NCBI GenBank assembly: GCA_900315875.1
Contig: ONAX01000002.1
Coordinates: 1 to 64,000, forward strand
Length of the DNA: 64,000 nucleotides
Source: an uncultured Eubacteriales bacterium
Lineage (GTDB): Bacteria > Bacillota > Clostridia > Oscillospirales > Acutalibacteraceae
Reading direction: 5' to 3'
Shown here: piece by piece, positions 16,331 to 25,907 of the stretch
How positions within the stretch are numbered: the stretch's first letter is position 1
Layout: each line of letters begins with the position of its first letter
The notes under the pieces: generated by a model
Seen by the model: only the letters and a program-made list of their open reading frames with translations
Told to the model about the DNA's origin: nothing
The model's database searches: none
Position numbers and translations under genes: made by a program

Positions 16331-16959
16331 TGCAATTATAAAACAATCCATGGTCTATTTTTTTAAGCCCGGCAGGGATCTGTATCTCTGTCATAGCAGT
16401 ACAGCCCGAAAAAGCAAACTGTGATATCTGACTCAAAGATGGAGGAAGGGGTATCGTTTTCAGCTTAGTACAGCCGGCAAAAGCACCAAAACCGATATTT
16501 GTCACTGTATCCGGAATTGTAACGCTTGTAAGGTTCGTGCACCCGTAGAATGCACCGACAGAAATATCCGTTATGCCCTTAGAAATAACGACCTTTTTTA
16601 TTCCGGTGTTATTCTTGAAAGGAGAAACGAGATATTTTCCCTGCATACTGCCTGCGACACCTCATCATCAGTAGCGACCGCTGTTACGGATGAAAAAGCC
16701 GAAGCCGAAACGGCAACTACACCCGACGCCAGCACTGTGCCTGCAACCATCAGAAAATGTTTTACTCCGTCACGCATAAAAATACCTCCCTTTTGTATTT
16801 TAAATTATGAAATATTACTTAATTAAGTATACACCGTCTCACCAGAATTGTCAACGATTTGCAGCAGTAAAGCATGAGCGTATACTGCGCCGGTGGGTTG
16901 CAGTTTCGGTCTTAATATGTTACAATATGTAATATATTATATTTATATGGTGATAGGGA

Positions 16960-18150
16960 ATGAATGTTGTTCTGTTTACTGAGGTAATGTCGCCTTATGT
17001 CAGCGGTATTTCAAGCTATGTCGAAGTACTGAGAAAGGGTCTTTCAAAGCTCGGACATAAGGTTATGATTGTTACCTCCTCACTGCATGTTTCCAAAACT
17101 GTGATAAAAAACGGGGTTATCCGATGCCCTGCAAAAGAATCTTCAAATAAATACGGCTATGAATGCAAAAACGTCCGTGATGAATCCGTTATGCGTCTGC
17201 TTGCGCAGTTTGTGCCGGATGTTGTTCATATCCAGACCGATACAAGGATCGGCTACCTCGGACTTAACGCCGCAGACCGGTTCCGCTGCCCCGTGGTTTT
17301 CACGGTGCATGATTACTACCTCGACCGATTTGCAGGCGAATCAAAGCCTGTCTGGCAGTTCAAGACGTATTTCGAAAAAAAGCATTTCTGCGATATGATC
17401 GACAATGCAAATATAATCACCTCCTCCAACAGCCGCGCATCTGAATTTGTTCGCGACGCCGGAAGAAACCGCCGGGTCATGCTCATTCCCAACGGCACAG
17501 ACAAAAGCCGCTTTGACTACAGAAAATGCGGCAAGGAGGCTGTTGCAAAAATACGCCGCAGGCTGAGCCTTCCGGAGGATGCTCTTGTTGCGCTTTTTGC
17601 AGGAGATCTGAGCATTGACAAAAATCTGGAATTCGTCCTGTCAGCATTCTCCAGAAAGCTGACCCGTGCCGATAAAATCCACCTGCTTATCGTCGGCGGC
17701 GGAACGGAGCTTTCCTACCTGCGCGAGCTTTGCAAAAAACTGCATATCTCCGACAGGGTTCATTTTTCGGGAGTTATTTCCCACAACATTATGCCGCAGG
17801 TTTACTCCGCATGCGACGTTTATGTCTGCTCCTCGGATGACGGACTTATGTCAATGTCATTTGTGGAAGCCATGTCGTGCGGTCTGCCGGTTCTCGTCAG
17901 ACGCGATGAGGACGGACATGTCGACAGCATGATAACGCATAATGTCAACGGCTTTATCTACAAGACAAGAAACGATTTTGCGGAATATCTGAAAAATGTA
18001 GCTGCCCTGCCGGACGACAAAAAAGCAAAAATGCGCTTCATTGTGCGCAACAGCATAGAAAATTCCGACGCGGAATATATGGCGAAAAACACGGCAAACG
18101 CATACAGGCAGGCTATGAAGGCATTCAATATCAATATCGATATACACTAA
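16960..18150 (+). CDS. Glycosyltransferase family 4
   Basis: A 396-residue GT-B enzyme. The N-terminal domain opens MNVVLFTEVMSPYVSGISSYV, typical of GT4 enzymes that glycosylate diacylglycerol or similar lipids. The C-terminal nucleotide-sugar site has LFAGDLSIDKN, then SFVEAMSCGLPVL with the conserved Glu. There is no signal peptide or membrane helix, so it is probably a peripheral membrane enzyme. GGTGATAGGGA precedes the ATG. It is a single-gene unit between the LRR gene (divergent) and hprK. Glycolipid synthesis is an inference; sugar and acceptor are unknown. Confidence 0.85.
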   Translation: MNVVLFTEVMSPYVSGISSYVEVLRKGLSKLGHKVMIVTSSLHVSKTVIKNGVIRCPAKESSNKYGYECKNVRDESVMRLLAQFVPDVVHIQTDTRIGYLGLNAADRFRCPVVFTVHDYYLDRFAGESKPVWQFKTYFEKKHFCDMIDNANIITSSNSRASEFVRDAGRNRRVMLIPNGTDKSRFDYRKCGKEAVAKIRRRLSLPEDALVALFAGDLSIDKNLEFVLSAFSRKLTRADKIHLLIVGGGTELSYLRELCKKLHISDRVHFSGVISHNIMPQVYSACDVYVCSSDDGLMSMSFVEAMSCGLPVLVRRDEDGHVDSMITHNVNGFIYKTRNDFAEYLKNVAALPDDKKAKMRFIVRNSIENSDAEYMAKNTANAYRQAMKAFNINIDIH

Positions 18151-18309
18151 CGCTTATTAAGTCGTACAAAAATACATCCGCGCGTGCCGCAACGCCCAAA
18201 GTATCAGGTTCGACCGTTTACATAAAAAATACAAAAAACTCTTTTAAAATGCAAAAAAATAGTTTATAATGATAAGTACTATACTATCACGAAAGCAGGT
18301 GTCTTGCAT

Positions 18310-19272
18310 ATGGATCAGAAATTCTCGGTCAGCCTCGGCAAAATAATAAAAGAGCTGTCGCTGGACGTTGCTTATATGCCCAATGATCCCGACAGAATAC
18401 AGATCTATTCCAAGGATATCACCCGTCCCGGCCTTGAGCTTACAGGCTTTCTGGACTTCTTTGATAATTCACGAATCATCCTTTTCGGTAACACCGAAAA
18501 CAGCTATCTTAACCGCTTCAGCTCCGAGCAGCGCTTCTATGTAATAGACAGGGTTCTCGCACTCGGACCTCCGGCAATAATAGTTACAAGAAACATCATT
18601 CCGTATGCAGAGCTTATGTCCGCAGCGGAAAAATACAAAATTCCGGTGCTGCGCACGTCAGAGCCGACATCCTCTCTTTCTGCTGCACTTGTTACATACA
18701 CCAACGTAGAGCTTGCACCGAGAGTTACCCGCCACGGCGTTCTCGTTGAAGTATACGGTGAAGGTCTTCTTATCGTAGGCGACAGCGGCGTTGGTAAAAG
18801 CGAAACCGCAATTGAGCTTATCAAGCGCGGCCACCGTCTTATTGCAGATGATGCGGTAGAAATAAGAAAAATCAGCAAAACACAGCTTATCGGTTCCGCG
18901 CCGGAAAACATCCGTCATTTTATCGAACTGCGCGGCATAGGAATTATCAATGCACGACGCATTTTCGGTATGGGCTCGGTAAAGCTTTCCGAAAAAATCG
19001 ATATGGTAATCAATCTGGAGCTCTGGGACAACAAAAAGGTTTATGACCGTATGGGCATGAGCAATGAAATGACCGAAATACTCGGCAACCAGCTCCCCAT
19101 TCTGACAATCCCCGTCAAGCCCGGACGTAACCTCGCCGTTATCATCGAGGTTGCAGCCATGAACAACCGTCAGCGCAAGATGGGATACAATGCCGCACGA
19201 GAACTGTTTTCCGCACTGGGTCTGGAATATCCCGAGGAGGAACAGGGAGACGTCAAGACCATAGAATTCTGA
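18310..19272 (+). CDS. hprK: HPr kinase/phosphorylase
   Basis: A 320-residue bifunctional enzyme that phosphorylates Ser46 of HPr, or removes the phosphate, setting carbon catabolite repression. The Walker A motif GDSGVGKSE and the family signature ELRGIGIINARRIFG are both present, and LIADDAVEI carries the Asp pair. The ATG at 18310 is used; AGCAGGTG lies 8 nt upstream. A TATAAT box at 18265-18270 probably belongs to its promoter. It is the first gene of the conserved hprK-murB-rapZ-whiA set. Confidence 0.95.
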   Translation: MDQKFSVSLGKIIKELSLDVAYMPNDPDRIQIYSKDITRPGLELTGFLDFFDNSRIILFGNTENSYLNRFSSEQRFYVIDRVLALGPPAIIVTRNIIPYAELMSAAEKYKIPVLRTSEPTSSLSAALVTYTNVELAPRVTRHGVLVEVYGEGLLIVGDSGVGKSETAIELIKRGHRLIADDAVEIRKISKTQLIGSAPENIRHFIELRGIGIINARRIFGMGSVKLSEKIDMVINLELWDNKKVYDRMGMSNEMTEILGNQLPILTIPVKPGRNLAVIIEVAAMNNRQRKMGYNAARELFSALGLEYPEEEQGDVKTIEF

Positions 19273-19311
19273 TAACAAATATTATTATTCCTTTCGGGAG
19301 GACACTGACAT

Positions 19312-20214
19312 ATGTTAAACGAAGAACTTCTCGGCATCATAAAGGCTCAGGATGCGGATGTGTATCCTGACGAACCGATGTCGCTTCATACAAGTTTCCG
19401 CATTGGCGGAAAAGCCGACTGCTTCTGCATCGTAAAGAACGTTCAGTCTCTGAAGACTGTTATTGACGGCTGCAGACAGTATGATACCCCCTGGTACATC
19501 ATCGGCATGGGCTCGAATCTTCTTGTATCTGACGACGGCATCCGCGGCGTAGTTATAAAGCTCAGCGGAGATTTCGACGAGATTGTACCGGACGGCGATA
19601 ACCGTCTGCGCTGCGGCGCTGGCATTACGCTTGCCGGTGTGTGCACATTTGCAAAGAATTCGGGACTCGGCGGAATGGAATTCGCGTGGGGCATTCCCGG
19701 TTCGGTCGGCGGCGCAGTATTCATGAATGCAGGCGCCTACGGCGGAGAGATGAAGGATATCGTTGTATCCTCACACTATCTTGACGAGCAGGGCAACGTC
19801 TGCGAGCTTCGCGGCGCGCAGCACGATTTTTCATACCGTCATTCCGCATACAGCGAAAAAAATGTCGTTATCCTCGACGTTACGATAGAGCTTGCACCGA
19901 AGAACAAGAACGACATCTTCTTCCTCATGCAGGATACAATGGAAAAGCGCCGTAAAAAGCAGCCGCTTAACCGTCCAAGCGCCGGAAGCGTTTTCAAGCG
20001 TCCGGAGGGCTACTATGCCGCAGCCCTTATTGAACAGTGCGGTCTGAAGGGCGTCAGCGTAGGCGACGCACAGGTTAGCGAAAAGCACAGCGGCTTCATT
20101 GTAAACAACGGAAAGGCGAGTGCTGCCGACGTGCACGAGCTTATTGAAAAGGTACAGTCCGTTGTAAAGGAAAAAACAGGCGTAGAACTGGAATGTGAGA
20201 TCAGATTCATCTGA
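19312..20214 (+). CDS. murB: UDP-N-acetylenolpyruvoylglucosamine reductase
   Basis: A 300-residue FAD enzyme that reduces UDP-GlcNAc-enolpyruvate to UDP-MurNAc, the second step of peptidoglycan precursor synthesis. The FAD-binding N-terminus has SFRIGGKAD and GMGSNLLVSD. The middle carries GIPGSVGGAVFMNAGAYG, and the catalytic region reads NRPSAGSVFKRP. The C-terminus has KHSGFIVN. It is the type II form typical of Firmicutes. GGGAGG precedes the ATG. It lies 39 bp after hprK. Confidence 0.96.
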   Translation: MLNEELLGIIKAQDADVYPDEPMSLHTSFRIGGKADCFCIVKNVQSLKTVIDGCRQYDTPWYIIGMGSNLLVSDDGIRGVVIKLSGDFDEIVPDGDNRLRCGAGITLAGVCTFAKNSGLGGMEFAWGIPGSVGGAVFMNAGAYGGEMKDIVVSSHYLDEQGNVCELRGAQHDFSYRHSAYSEKNVVILDVTIELAPKNKNDIFFLMQDTMEKRRKKQPLNRPSAGSVFKRPEGYYAAALIEQCGLKGVSVGDAQVSEKHSGFIVNNGKASAADVHELIEKVQSVVKEKTGVELECEIRFI

Positions 20215-20244
20215 GCACGCCTGACAGGAAACCGGAGAAGGAAT

Positions 20245-21102
20245 ATGGAATTTATCATCATCACAGGGCTTTCGGGTGCTGGAAAATCCGTAGCCATGAA
20301 GAATATGGAGGATATCGGCTATTACTGCGTCGATAACCTTCCGCCGCTGCTCGTATCGACATTTTACGAGCTTTGCGAAAAATCGAATGACGAACGCATG
20401 AAGAAAATCGCCGTTGCAACCGATACAAGAGCCGGCGAGGTATTTGATGACCTTTTTGCGTCCCTTGACCAACTCAAGGCTGAAAAGAGAAAGTACAAGA
20501 TACTTTTTCTCGACGCAAGGGATGATGTTCTTTTGCGTCGATTCAAGGAAACAAGACGCAAGCATCCTCTGAGCGACCACGCCGCATCCACCGAAGAGGC
20601 TGTTCACCTGGACCGCGCGCTTATGATGTCGGTCAAATCCCGCGCAGATTATGTAATTGACACATCGCTTCTGTCCCCCACCCAGCTAAGAGAAAGAATA
20701 TCAGCGCTGTTTCTGGGGAATATTGCACTCGGACTTACGGTTACATGCATGTCCTTCGGCTTCAAATACGGTCTGCCTGCGGAATCCGACCTGGTTTTCG
20801 ATGTAAGATGTCTTCCGAATCCCTTCTATATTGCAGAGCTGAAGCCTCACACAGGACTGGATGCGTGCGTATATGACTATGTTATGCAGTTTGAACAGTC
20901 CAAGGGCTATGCTGAAAGAATGATAAACCTTGTTGACTACTCCCTTCCGCTTTATCTTTCGGAGGGCAAAAGTCAGCTTGTTATTGCGGTCGGCTGCACA
21001 GGCGGCAAGCACCGCTCTGTTACACTGACCAGAGTGCTGTATAAGCACATTCTCGAAACCGGTCAGAGGACCATCGTTCACCACAGAGATATCAATAAGT
21101 AA
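20245..21102 (+). CDS. rapZ: RNase adapter protein RapZ (YvcJ)
   Basis: A 285-residue P-loop nucleotide-binding protein. The N-terminal motif GLSGAGKSVAM is the Walker A, followed by DIGYYCVDNLPP. The C-terminal domain has CMSFGFKYG, DVRCLPNPF and GCTGGKHRSV, which matches RapZ. In E. coli it controls RNase E processing of GlmY/GlmZ; in Gram-positives (YvcJ) it hydrolyses nucleotides and affects competence-related gene expression. It sits in the conserved hprK-murB-rapZ-whiA order, and GGAGAAGG lies before the ATG. Confidence 0.95.
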   Translation: MEFIIITGLSGAGKSVAMKNMEDIGYYCVDNLPPLLVSTFYELCEKSNDERMKKIAVATDTRAGEVFDDLFASLDQLKAEKRKYKILFLDARDDVLLRRFKETRRKHPLSDHAASTEEAVHLDRALMMSVKSRADYVIDTSLLSPTQLRERISALFLGNIALGLTVTCMSFGFKYGLPAESDLVFDVRCLPNPFYIAELKPHTGLDACVYDYVMQFEQSKGYAERMINLVDYSLPLYLSEGKSQLVIAVGCTGGKHRSVTLTRVLYKHILETGQRTIVHHRDINK

Positions 21103-21116
21103 CCGGGGATGATGTA

Positions 21117-22034
21117 ATGTCATTTTCAAAGGATACAAAAGCCGAGCTCGCCGGGGCGCAGACAGAGCAGCAGTGGCAGCTTCATGCGCTTGTATACGGG
21201 CTTGTGCTGTTTTCAAAGCGCTTTTCTCCGGAGGAGATCACACTGACTACCGAAAGCCATTCGGCAGCGACGGTTTATTCAAACAGCCTGTCCCAGCTTG
21301 CAGCGGCAATCGTTGACGTCAGGTGCACGCTCAGCCGACGCGGAAGCGACGGAGCACTGTACACTCTGAGGGTGCCGGATAAAAACGACTGCGAGCGCAT
21401 TTATGACAGCTTCGGACATTCAAAAAACGAAGTCAGCCTGAGGATAAACCGCGCCAATATCGGCGACGATGACGCGGCAGCCTTTTTCCTGCGCGGGGTA
21501 TTCCTTTCATGCGGAAGCGTAAGCTCGCCGGACAAGGATTATCACCTTGAATTTTCTGTTGCCCACCGTAACCTTGCCAGTGACCTTGCAAGGCTTATTG
21601 ACGAAATAGAGGTGTTGAATGCTCACCCGGGCATTGCGGTAAGAAAGGGCAGCTATGTTGTTTACATAAAGGGCAGCGACAGCATTGCAGATGTGCTTGC
21701 ATTTATCGGAGCGCCGATGGCGTCGCTTGAAATAGTACAGCAGAGGATTTACCGCTCTTTGCGCAACAAGGTTAACCGCAAGATAAATTCCGAAACAGCT
21801 AACAGCAACAAAACAGCTGCGGCTGCGGCAAAGCAGATAAGGGCAATTGAACGCATTGAGAAAAAAAGAGGTCTTTCAAGTCTGCCGGATGAGCTGCGCG
21901 AGCTTGCAAGGCTGCGGCTGGATAATCCGGAATACAATCTCCGTGAGCTTGGTGAGGCACTTAGCACACCGATAAGCCGTTCAGGGGTGAATCACCGGCT
22001 GCAAAGGCTTATAGAAATTTCGGAAGAATTATAA
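21117..22034 (+). CDS. whiA: DNA-binding protein WhiA
   Basis: A 305-residue protein with a LAGLIDADG-like N-terminal fold lacking endonuclease residues and a C-terminal helix-turn-helix (LRELGEALSTPISRSGVNHRL). The start MSFSKDTKAEL is characteristic. WhiA affects chromosome segregation and cell division in Firmicutes and sporulation septation in Streptomyces. It lies 14 bp after rapZ. The yvcK gene often found between rapZ and whiA in Firmicutes is absent. A terminator follows at 22074. Confidence 0.93.
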   Translation: MSFSKDTKAELAGAQTEQQWQLHALVYGLVLFSKRFSPEEITLTTESHSAATVYSNSLSQLAAAIVDVRCTLSRRGSDGALYTLRVPDKNDCERIYDSFGHSKNEVSLRINRANIGDDDAAAFFLRGVFLSCGSVSSPDKDYHLEFSVAHRNLASDLARLIDEIEVLNAHPGIAVRKGSYVVYIKGSDSIADVLAFIGAPMASLEIVQQRIYRSLRNKVNRKINSETANSNKTAAAAAKQIRAIERIEKKRGLSSLPDELRELARLRLDNPEYNLRELGEALSTPISRSGVNHRLQRLIEISEEL

Positions 22035-22073
22035 TATCCGCCCTTTTTATCAGCGCAGAATTCAATAATCCAC

Positions 22074-22107
22074 AAAGCCGATGAACCACTGGTTCACCGG
22101 CTTTTTC
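22074..22107 (+). terminator. Intrinsic terminator after whiA
   Basis: AAGCCGATGAACC and GGTTCACCGGCTT pair around a 3-nt loop (one bulge) and run into TTTTTC. Confidence 0.85.
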
Positions 22108-22201
22108 ATTAGCATATTACATTTGATGATATTCGCTGTTCGTCATATTAACACTGCCGCAGGTATATAATATACAAATCAGGATAACGGAGAGTGAATA
22201 A

Positions 22202-24871
22202 ATGGAATGGCATGATCTGAGCGCAGAGCAGGCGCTGCATGTGCTGAAAACCGATGAAAAAAAAGGACTGGACACCGGCGCTGCAGCGCTCCGGCTCAGC
22301 TCTCACGGAAAAAACATACTCAGTGCAAAGCGCCGACGAGGCATTGTGATACGCTTTCTGTCACAGTTCAAGGATTTTATGGTACTGATACTGCTTGCAG
22401 CTGCGGCAGTTTCCTTCGGGGCGTCACTTGCCGCGGGAGACGGCGACCTTGTGGATCCTGTAATGATACTGTTTATTGTAATACTCAATGCGGTTATCGG
22501 AACAGTGCAGGAATCGAAGGCGGAAAAAGCAATTGACGAGCTGAAAAAGCTTTCCGCTCCGACTGCATCGGTTCTTCGCTCAGGAAAGGAAATGCGCATA
22601 CCGTCGGAGGATATCGTTGTCGGAGATATACTTCTGCTGTCCTCAGGCGATATGGTATGCGCCGACGCACGGCTGCTGAAAAGCAACTCTCTGTGCGTGG
22701 ATGAATCCTCACTGACGGGAGAATCAGTACCGTCGGAGAAAAATGCCGACGTAATTCTGCGCCGCGACCTGCCTCCCGCAGACAGGTGCAATATGGTATA
22801 CGCGTCAACCTTCGTCACGGGCGGCTCCGCCAGAGCTCTCGTTACCGCAACAGGAATGGATACGAGAATCGGCAGTATTGCGCGCATGCTTGGCGAGGAA
22901 AAACAGCCCGACACTCCCCTGCAGCGAAGCCTTGCAAAAACGGGAAAGGTGCTGGGGCTTTGTGCACTCGCTCTGTGCGGTGTGATATTTATTCTGGGTA
23001 TTGCAGCAAAAACCGCTGTACTCGATATGTTCTTGATATCCATCAGTCTTGCCGTCGCAGCAATTCCGGAAGGACTTCCGGCTGTCGTCACAATTGTACT
23101 GGCTCTCGGCGTGCGTGCACTTGCAGCAAGAAGAGCTGTAGTCAGAAGCCTTCCGGCAGTTGAAGCTCTGGGCAGAGCGACAGTAATTTGCTCCGACAAA
23201 ACCGGAACCCTTACAAAAGGACGAATGTCAGTTACAAAACTCTGGAGTGCAGGACATGAGGTCAGCTCTGATTCATCCCAGGGCAGCCGTCTTCTGGAGC
23301 TTTTTGCTCTTTGCAGCAATGCAAAGATAAGCGGCAGCCGTGCAGTTGGTATGCCGACGGAGTGTGCCCTTGTAGAAGCCGCCGATGCCGCCGGAAAGAA
23401 GCGCGAACAGCTTTTGGTCCGTTACCCGAAAAGCGGCGAGCAGCCGTTTGATTCACGAAAAAAATACATGGTCACCTACCACCGTATGCCCGGCGGAGAG
23501 TGGAGGACAATAGTCAAGGGCGCGCCGGACGTGATAATCGGAATGTGCGGCAGCACCCTGACAGAGCGCGGTACGGTTCACATGAGCGCTCAGGAGAGAA
23601 ATATCATTCTGGCAGAAAATGAGCGCATGGCGTCTGCATCCATGCGCATTATAGCAGCAGCGTACTGCGACAGCGGCACCCGTCCGAATGAAAAAGCCCA
23701 GCCGCGTGACCTGATATTCTGCGGACTTGCAGGCATGACCGATCCGCCCCGTCCACGAGTCCGCGAAGCCGTAGAGCGCTGCCGCATGGCCGGGATAAAA
23801 ACCGTTATGATAACCGGCGACCACATAGCAACGGCAAAGGCTGTAGCGCGTGACATAGGCATATTTCACCCCGGAGACCGTGCGATAAGCGGTGCAGAGC
23901 TTGAAAAGCTGAGTGACAGCGAGCTTTCGCACATAATCGGCGGATGCAGTGTATTTGCAAGAGTAGCACCCGAGCACAAAGTGCGCATTGTGAAGGCTCT
24001 GCGCTCAAAGGGAGAGCTTGTCGCAATGACAGGCGACGGAGTAAACGACGCTCCGGCGCTGCGCTGTGCCGATATCGGCTGTGCAATGGGCAAGGGCGGC
24101 ACAGACGTTGCAAAAAGCGCCTCGGACATCGTGCTGACAGACGACAACTTTGCAACCATTGTTGACGCAGTTGAGCAGGGGCGCGGTATTTTCGATAATA
24201 TCCGCCGCAGCATACACTTTCTTCTGTCGAGCAATATCGGAGAAATACTCGTGGTGCTCTGCACGTGTCTTATGCACCTGCCCTCGCCGCTTGCAGCAAT
24301 TCAGCTTCTGTGGGTAAACCTTGTTACTGATTCTCTCCCGGCACTTGCACTCGGTGCGGAAAGAACGCCTGAGGATATTATGGAGCGCGCACCCGAAAGA
24401 AGCTCCGGAATTTTCACGCGCAGCCGGGTAATGTCAATTATCGTTGAGGGCTGTTTTATCGGCGGACTCGCCTTCCTTGCCTACAGCATCGGACGCGTAT
24501 TTTTCGACGTACCCGGGGAGTGCCGCGTCGGCCAGACAATGACATTTGCAGTTCTCAGCATGTCGCAGCTTTTCCACGCCTTCAATTTACGCAGCGAAAA
24601 ATCCCTTTTTGCCGCAGGCATTACCGGAAATCCGCTGCTGCTTCTGTCCTTTGCAGCAGGAGTCATTATGCAGTGCTCCGTCATTTCCGTACCAGTGCTG
24701 TCAGATATTTTCGGAACGGTTCCGCTCTCCCCCGTCTGCTGGCTTATAGTCGCAGCTCTGTCCGCATTTCCGCTTGTAATCGGAGAGCTGGAAAAGCTTC
24801 TGTCGCGGCGCTCATCGTCAAAGCACAAGCCTCTCTCTGAGCACAGACAACAGCTTTTTCTCCCGTCGTGA
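22202..24871 (+). CDS. Cation-translocating P-type ATPase, probably Ca2+
   Basis: An 889-residue integral membrane pump. It has the N-terminal cation ATPase domain, TGES (actuator loop), PEGLP in transmembrane helix 4, DKTGTLTKG with the phosphorylated Asp, and GDGVNDAPAL. About ten membrane segments are evident. PEGLP and the overall order place it with P2A/P2B calcium pumps (PMCA/SERCA-like). It probably exports Ca2+ or a related divalent cation. GGAGAG precedes the ATG. Its 3' end overlaps the convergent sigF gene by 54 bp. Confidence 0.92.
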   Translation: MEWHDLSAEQALHVLKTDEKKGLDTGAAALRLSSHGKNILSAKRRRGIVIRFLSQFKDFMVLILLAAAAVSFGASLAAGDGDLVDPVMILFIVILNAVIGTVQESKAEKAIDELKKLSAPTASVLRSGKEMRIPSEDIVVGDILLLSSGDMVCADARLLKSNSLCVDESSLTGESVPSEKNADVILRRDLPPADRCNMVYASTFVTGGSARALVTATGMDTRIGSIARMLGEEKQPDTPLQRSLAKTGKVLGLCALALCGVIFILGIAAKTAVLDMFLISISLAVAAIPEGLPAVVTIVLALGVRALAARRAVVRSLPAVEALGRATVICSDKTGTLTKGRMSVTKLWSAGHEVSSDSSQGSRLLELFALCSNAKISGSRAVGMPTECALVEAADAAGKKREQLLVRYPKSGEQPFDSRKKYMVTYHRMPGGEWRTIVKGAPDVIIGMCGSTLTERGTVHMSAQERNIILAENERMASASMRIIAAAYCDSGTRPNEKAQPRDLIFCGLAGMTDPPRPRVREAVERCRMAGIKTVMITGDHIATAKAVARDIGIFHPGDRAISGAELEKLSDSELSHIIGGCSVFARVAPEHKVRIVKALRSKGELVAMTGDGVNDAPALRCADIGCAMGKGGTDVAKSASDIVLTDDNFATIVDAVEQGRGIFDNIRRSIHFLLSSNIGEILVVLCTCLMHLPSPLAAIQLLWVNLVTDSLPALALGAERTPEDIMERAPERSSGIFTRSRVMSIIVEGCFIGGLAFLAYSIGRVFFDVPGECRVGQTMTFAVLSMSQLFHAFNLRSEKSLFAAGITGNPLLLLSFAAGVIMQCSVISVPVLSDIFGTVPLSPVCWLIVAALSAFPLVIGELEKLLSRRSSSKHKPLSEHRQQLFLPS

Positions 24872-25471
24872 AACCTGCACCTGCGTCATTGACAGCTCAC
24901 GGGCGGCGCTGCTCTGGGTCATTCCGCAGAAATACCGCAGGTACAAAAGCTTCCTGTCTGCGCTGTCAAGCCTTGCAAGCTCCTGCCTCAGGGACAGAAT
25001 CTCTGTTATTGCTCCCTCAGGAGCTTCGGTCGGTATGTCAGTTTCACACATGCCGTCATCCGTCATTATGCTGAGCGATACCGGAGCTGCTGCCGCACAA
25101 AGCGCCTCGCTTGCCTGTTCTGCTGAAACACCGAGGCTTTCCGACAACTCGGATATCGTCGGTTCCCTTCCGCTTTGTGCACGTAAAAGCTCACGGGTGC
25201 GCTCCAGCTTCATACCAAGCTCTCGCAGTCCCCTTGAAACATGTACACTTCCGCCGTCACGAAAAAGCCTGCGGACTTCGCCGATTATAACGGGTACTGC
25301 ATATGTCGAAAAGCAGCAGCCGCGTTCCGTCTCGAACCTTTCCGCCGCCTTGACAAGTCCCTCGCAGCCTGCCTGAAAAAGGTCGTCGTATTCAATACCC
25401 TTTCCGCAGAAGCGCTTTATACAGGCGCGTACGAGGGCAATGTTATTAGCGGCGGCGCTTTTTTCACACAT
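24818..25471 (-). CDS. sigF: RNA polymerase sigma-F (forespore sigma factor)
   Basis: A 217-residue sigma-70 family factor. Region 2 reads DDLFQAGCEGLVKAAERF and FSTYAVPVIIGEVRR, as in SigF/SigG, and region 4 ends MTQVQVSRREKKLL. It is the third gene after spoIIAA and spoIIAB, which fixes its identity as the first compartment-specific forespore sigma factor. It is shorter at the N-terminus than Bacillus SigF (about 255 residues). GAGGG lies 6 nt before the ATG, inside the end of spoIIAB (8-bp overlap). Confidence 0.93.
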   Translation of the reverse strand: MCEKSAAANNIALVRACIKRFCGKGIEYDDLFQAGCEGLVKAAERFETERGCCFSTYAVPVIIGEVRRLFRDGGSVHVSRGLRELGMKLERTRELLRAQSGREPTISELSESLGVSAEQASEALCAAAAPVSLSIMTDDGMCETDIPTEAPEGAITEILSLRQELARLDSADRKLLYLRYFCGMTQSSAARELSMTQVQVSRREKKLLSVLRERLVL

Positions 25472-25907
25472 TGCTTACCCTCGGCGACAAACGGCGCACA
25501 AGTGTTACCGTCGTACCGTGACCGGGGGCGGAACGCACCTTCATGGAATCCGAAAAGCTCTGCATAACCGCAAAGCCCAGACCCGCGCGCTCGCTGTCCG
25601 GCGAGGTGGTATAAAGCGGCTCCATTGCCTTATCGATATCGTCTATTCCGCAGCCGCTGTCGCGTATTTTTATGCACACCGTTCCGTCTGCATCAATTTT
25701 CACGGACATATTGATAATGCCCCTGCTGCCGTTGTACGCATGTACAACACAGTTCGTTACGGCTTCGCTGACGGCTGTGCGTATTTCTCCAAGCTCCGCC
25801 ACAGTCGGGTCAAGCGGCAGTATAAAGGCAGCCACTGCCGCGCGCGCAAAGGCTTCGTTATCTGAACTGCTGTCGAAGCTCATTTTCATTTCACGAAATG
25901 CTTTCAT
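25464..25907 (-). CDS. spoIIAB: Anti-sigma F factor SpoIIAB
   Basis: A 147-residue GHKL-type serine kinase that holds SigF inactive and phosphorylates SpoIIAA. The N box reads EIRTAVSEAVTNCVVHAY. The G1 box reads IRDSGCGIDD, and GLGFAVMQSFSD provides a further ATP-lid segment. The ATG at 25907 gives MKAFREMKMSFDS, as in the family. AAGGAG lies 11 nt upstream, a long but usable spacing. It overlaps spoIIAA by 17 bp and sigF by 8 bp, so the operon is translationally coupled. Confidence 0.93.
   Translation of the reverse strand: MKAFREMKMSFDSSSDNEAFARAAVAAFILPLDPTVAELGEIRTAVSEAVTNCVVHAYNGSRGIINMSVKIDADGTVCIKIRDSGCGIDDIDKAMEPLYTTSPDSERAGLGFAVMQSFSDSMKVRSAPGHGTTVTLVRRLSPRVSNV

Larger units (their letters stand above)
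13662..16777 (-). pseudogene. Secreted BspA-type leucine-rich repeat protein, frameshifted after its signal peptide
   Basis: The body (13662-16646, 994 residues) consists of many 23-residue LRR_5 units (pattern TIP.GV..IG..AFSGCTSL) to about residue 720. Three Ig-like tyrosine-rich C-terminal repeats follow (each with YKRTSA.VW..IG). It is a surface or secreted adhesion-type protein. A convincing signal peptide (MRDGVKHFLMVAGTVLASG, then VSASA) with GGGAGG 7 nt upstream starts at 16777, but in a different frame that stops at 16598. The frame changes near 16650, so the gene is broken by a one-base indel or a sequencing error. Without the shift, the body would lack any export signal. Confidence 0.8.
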
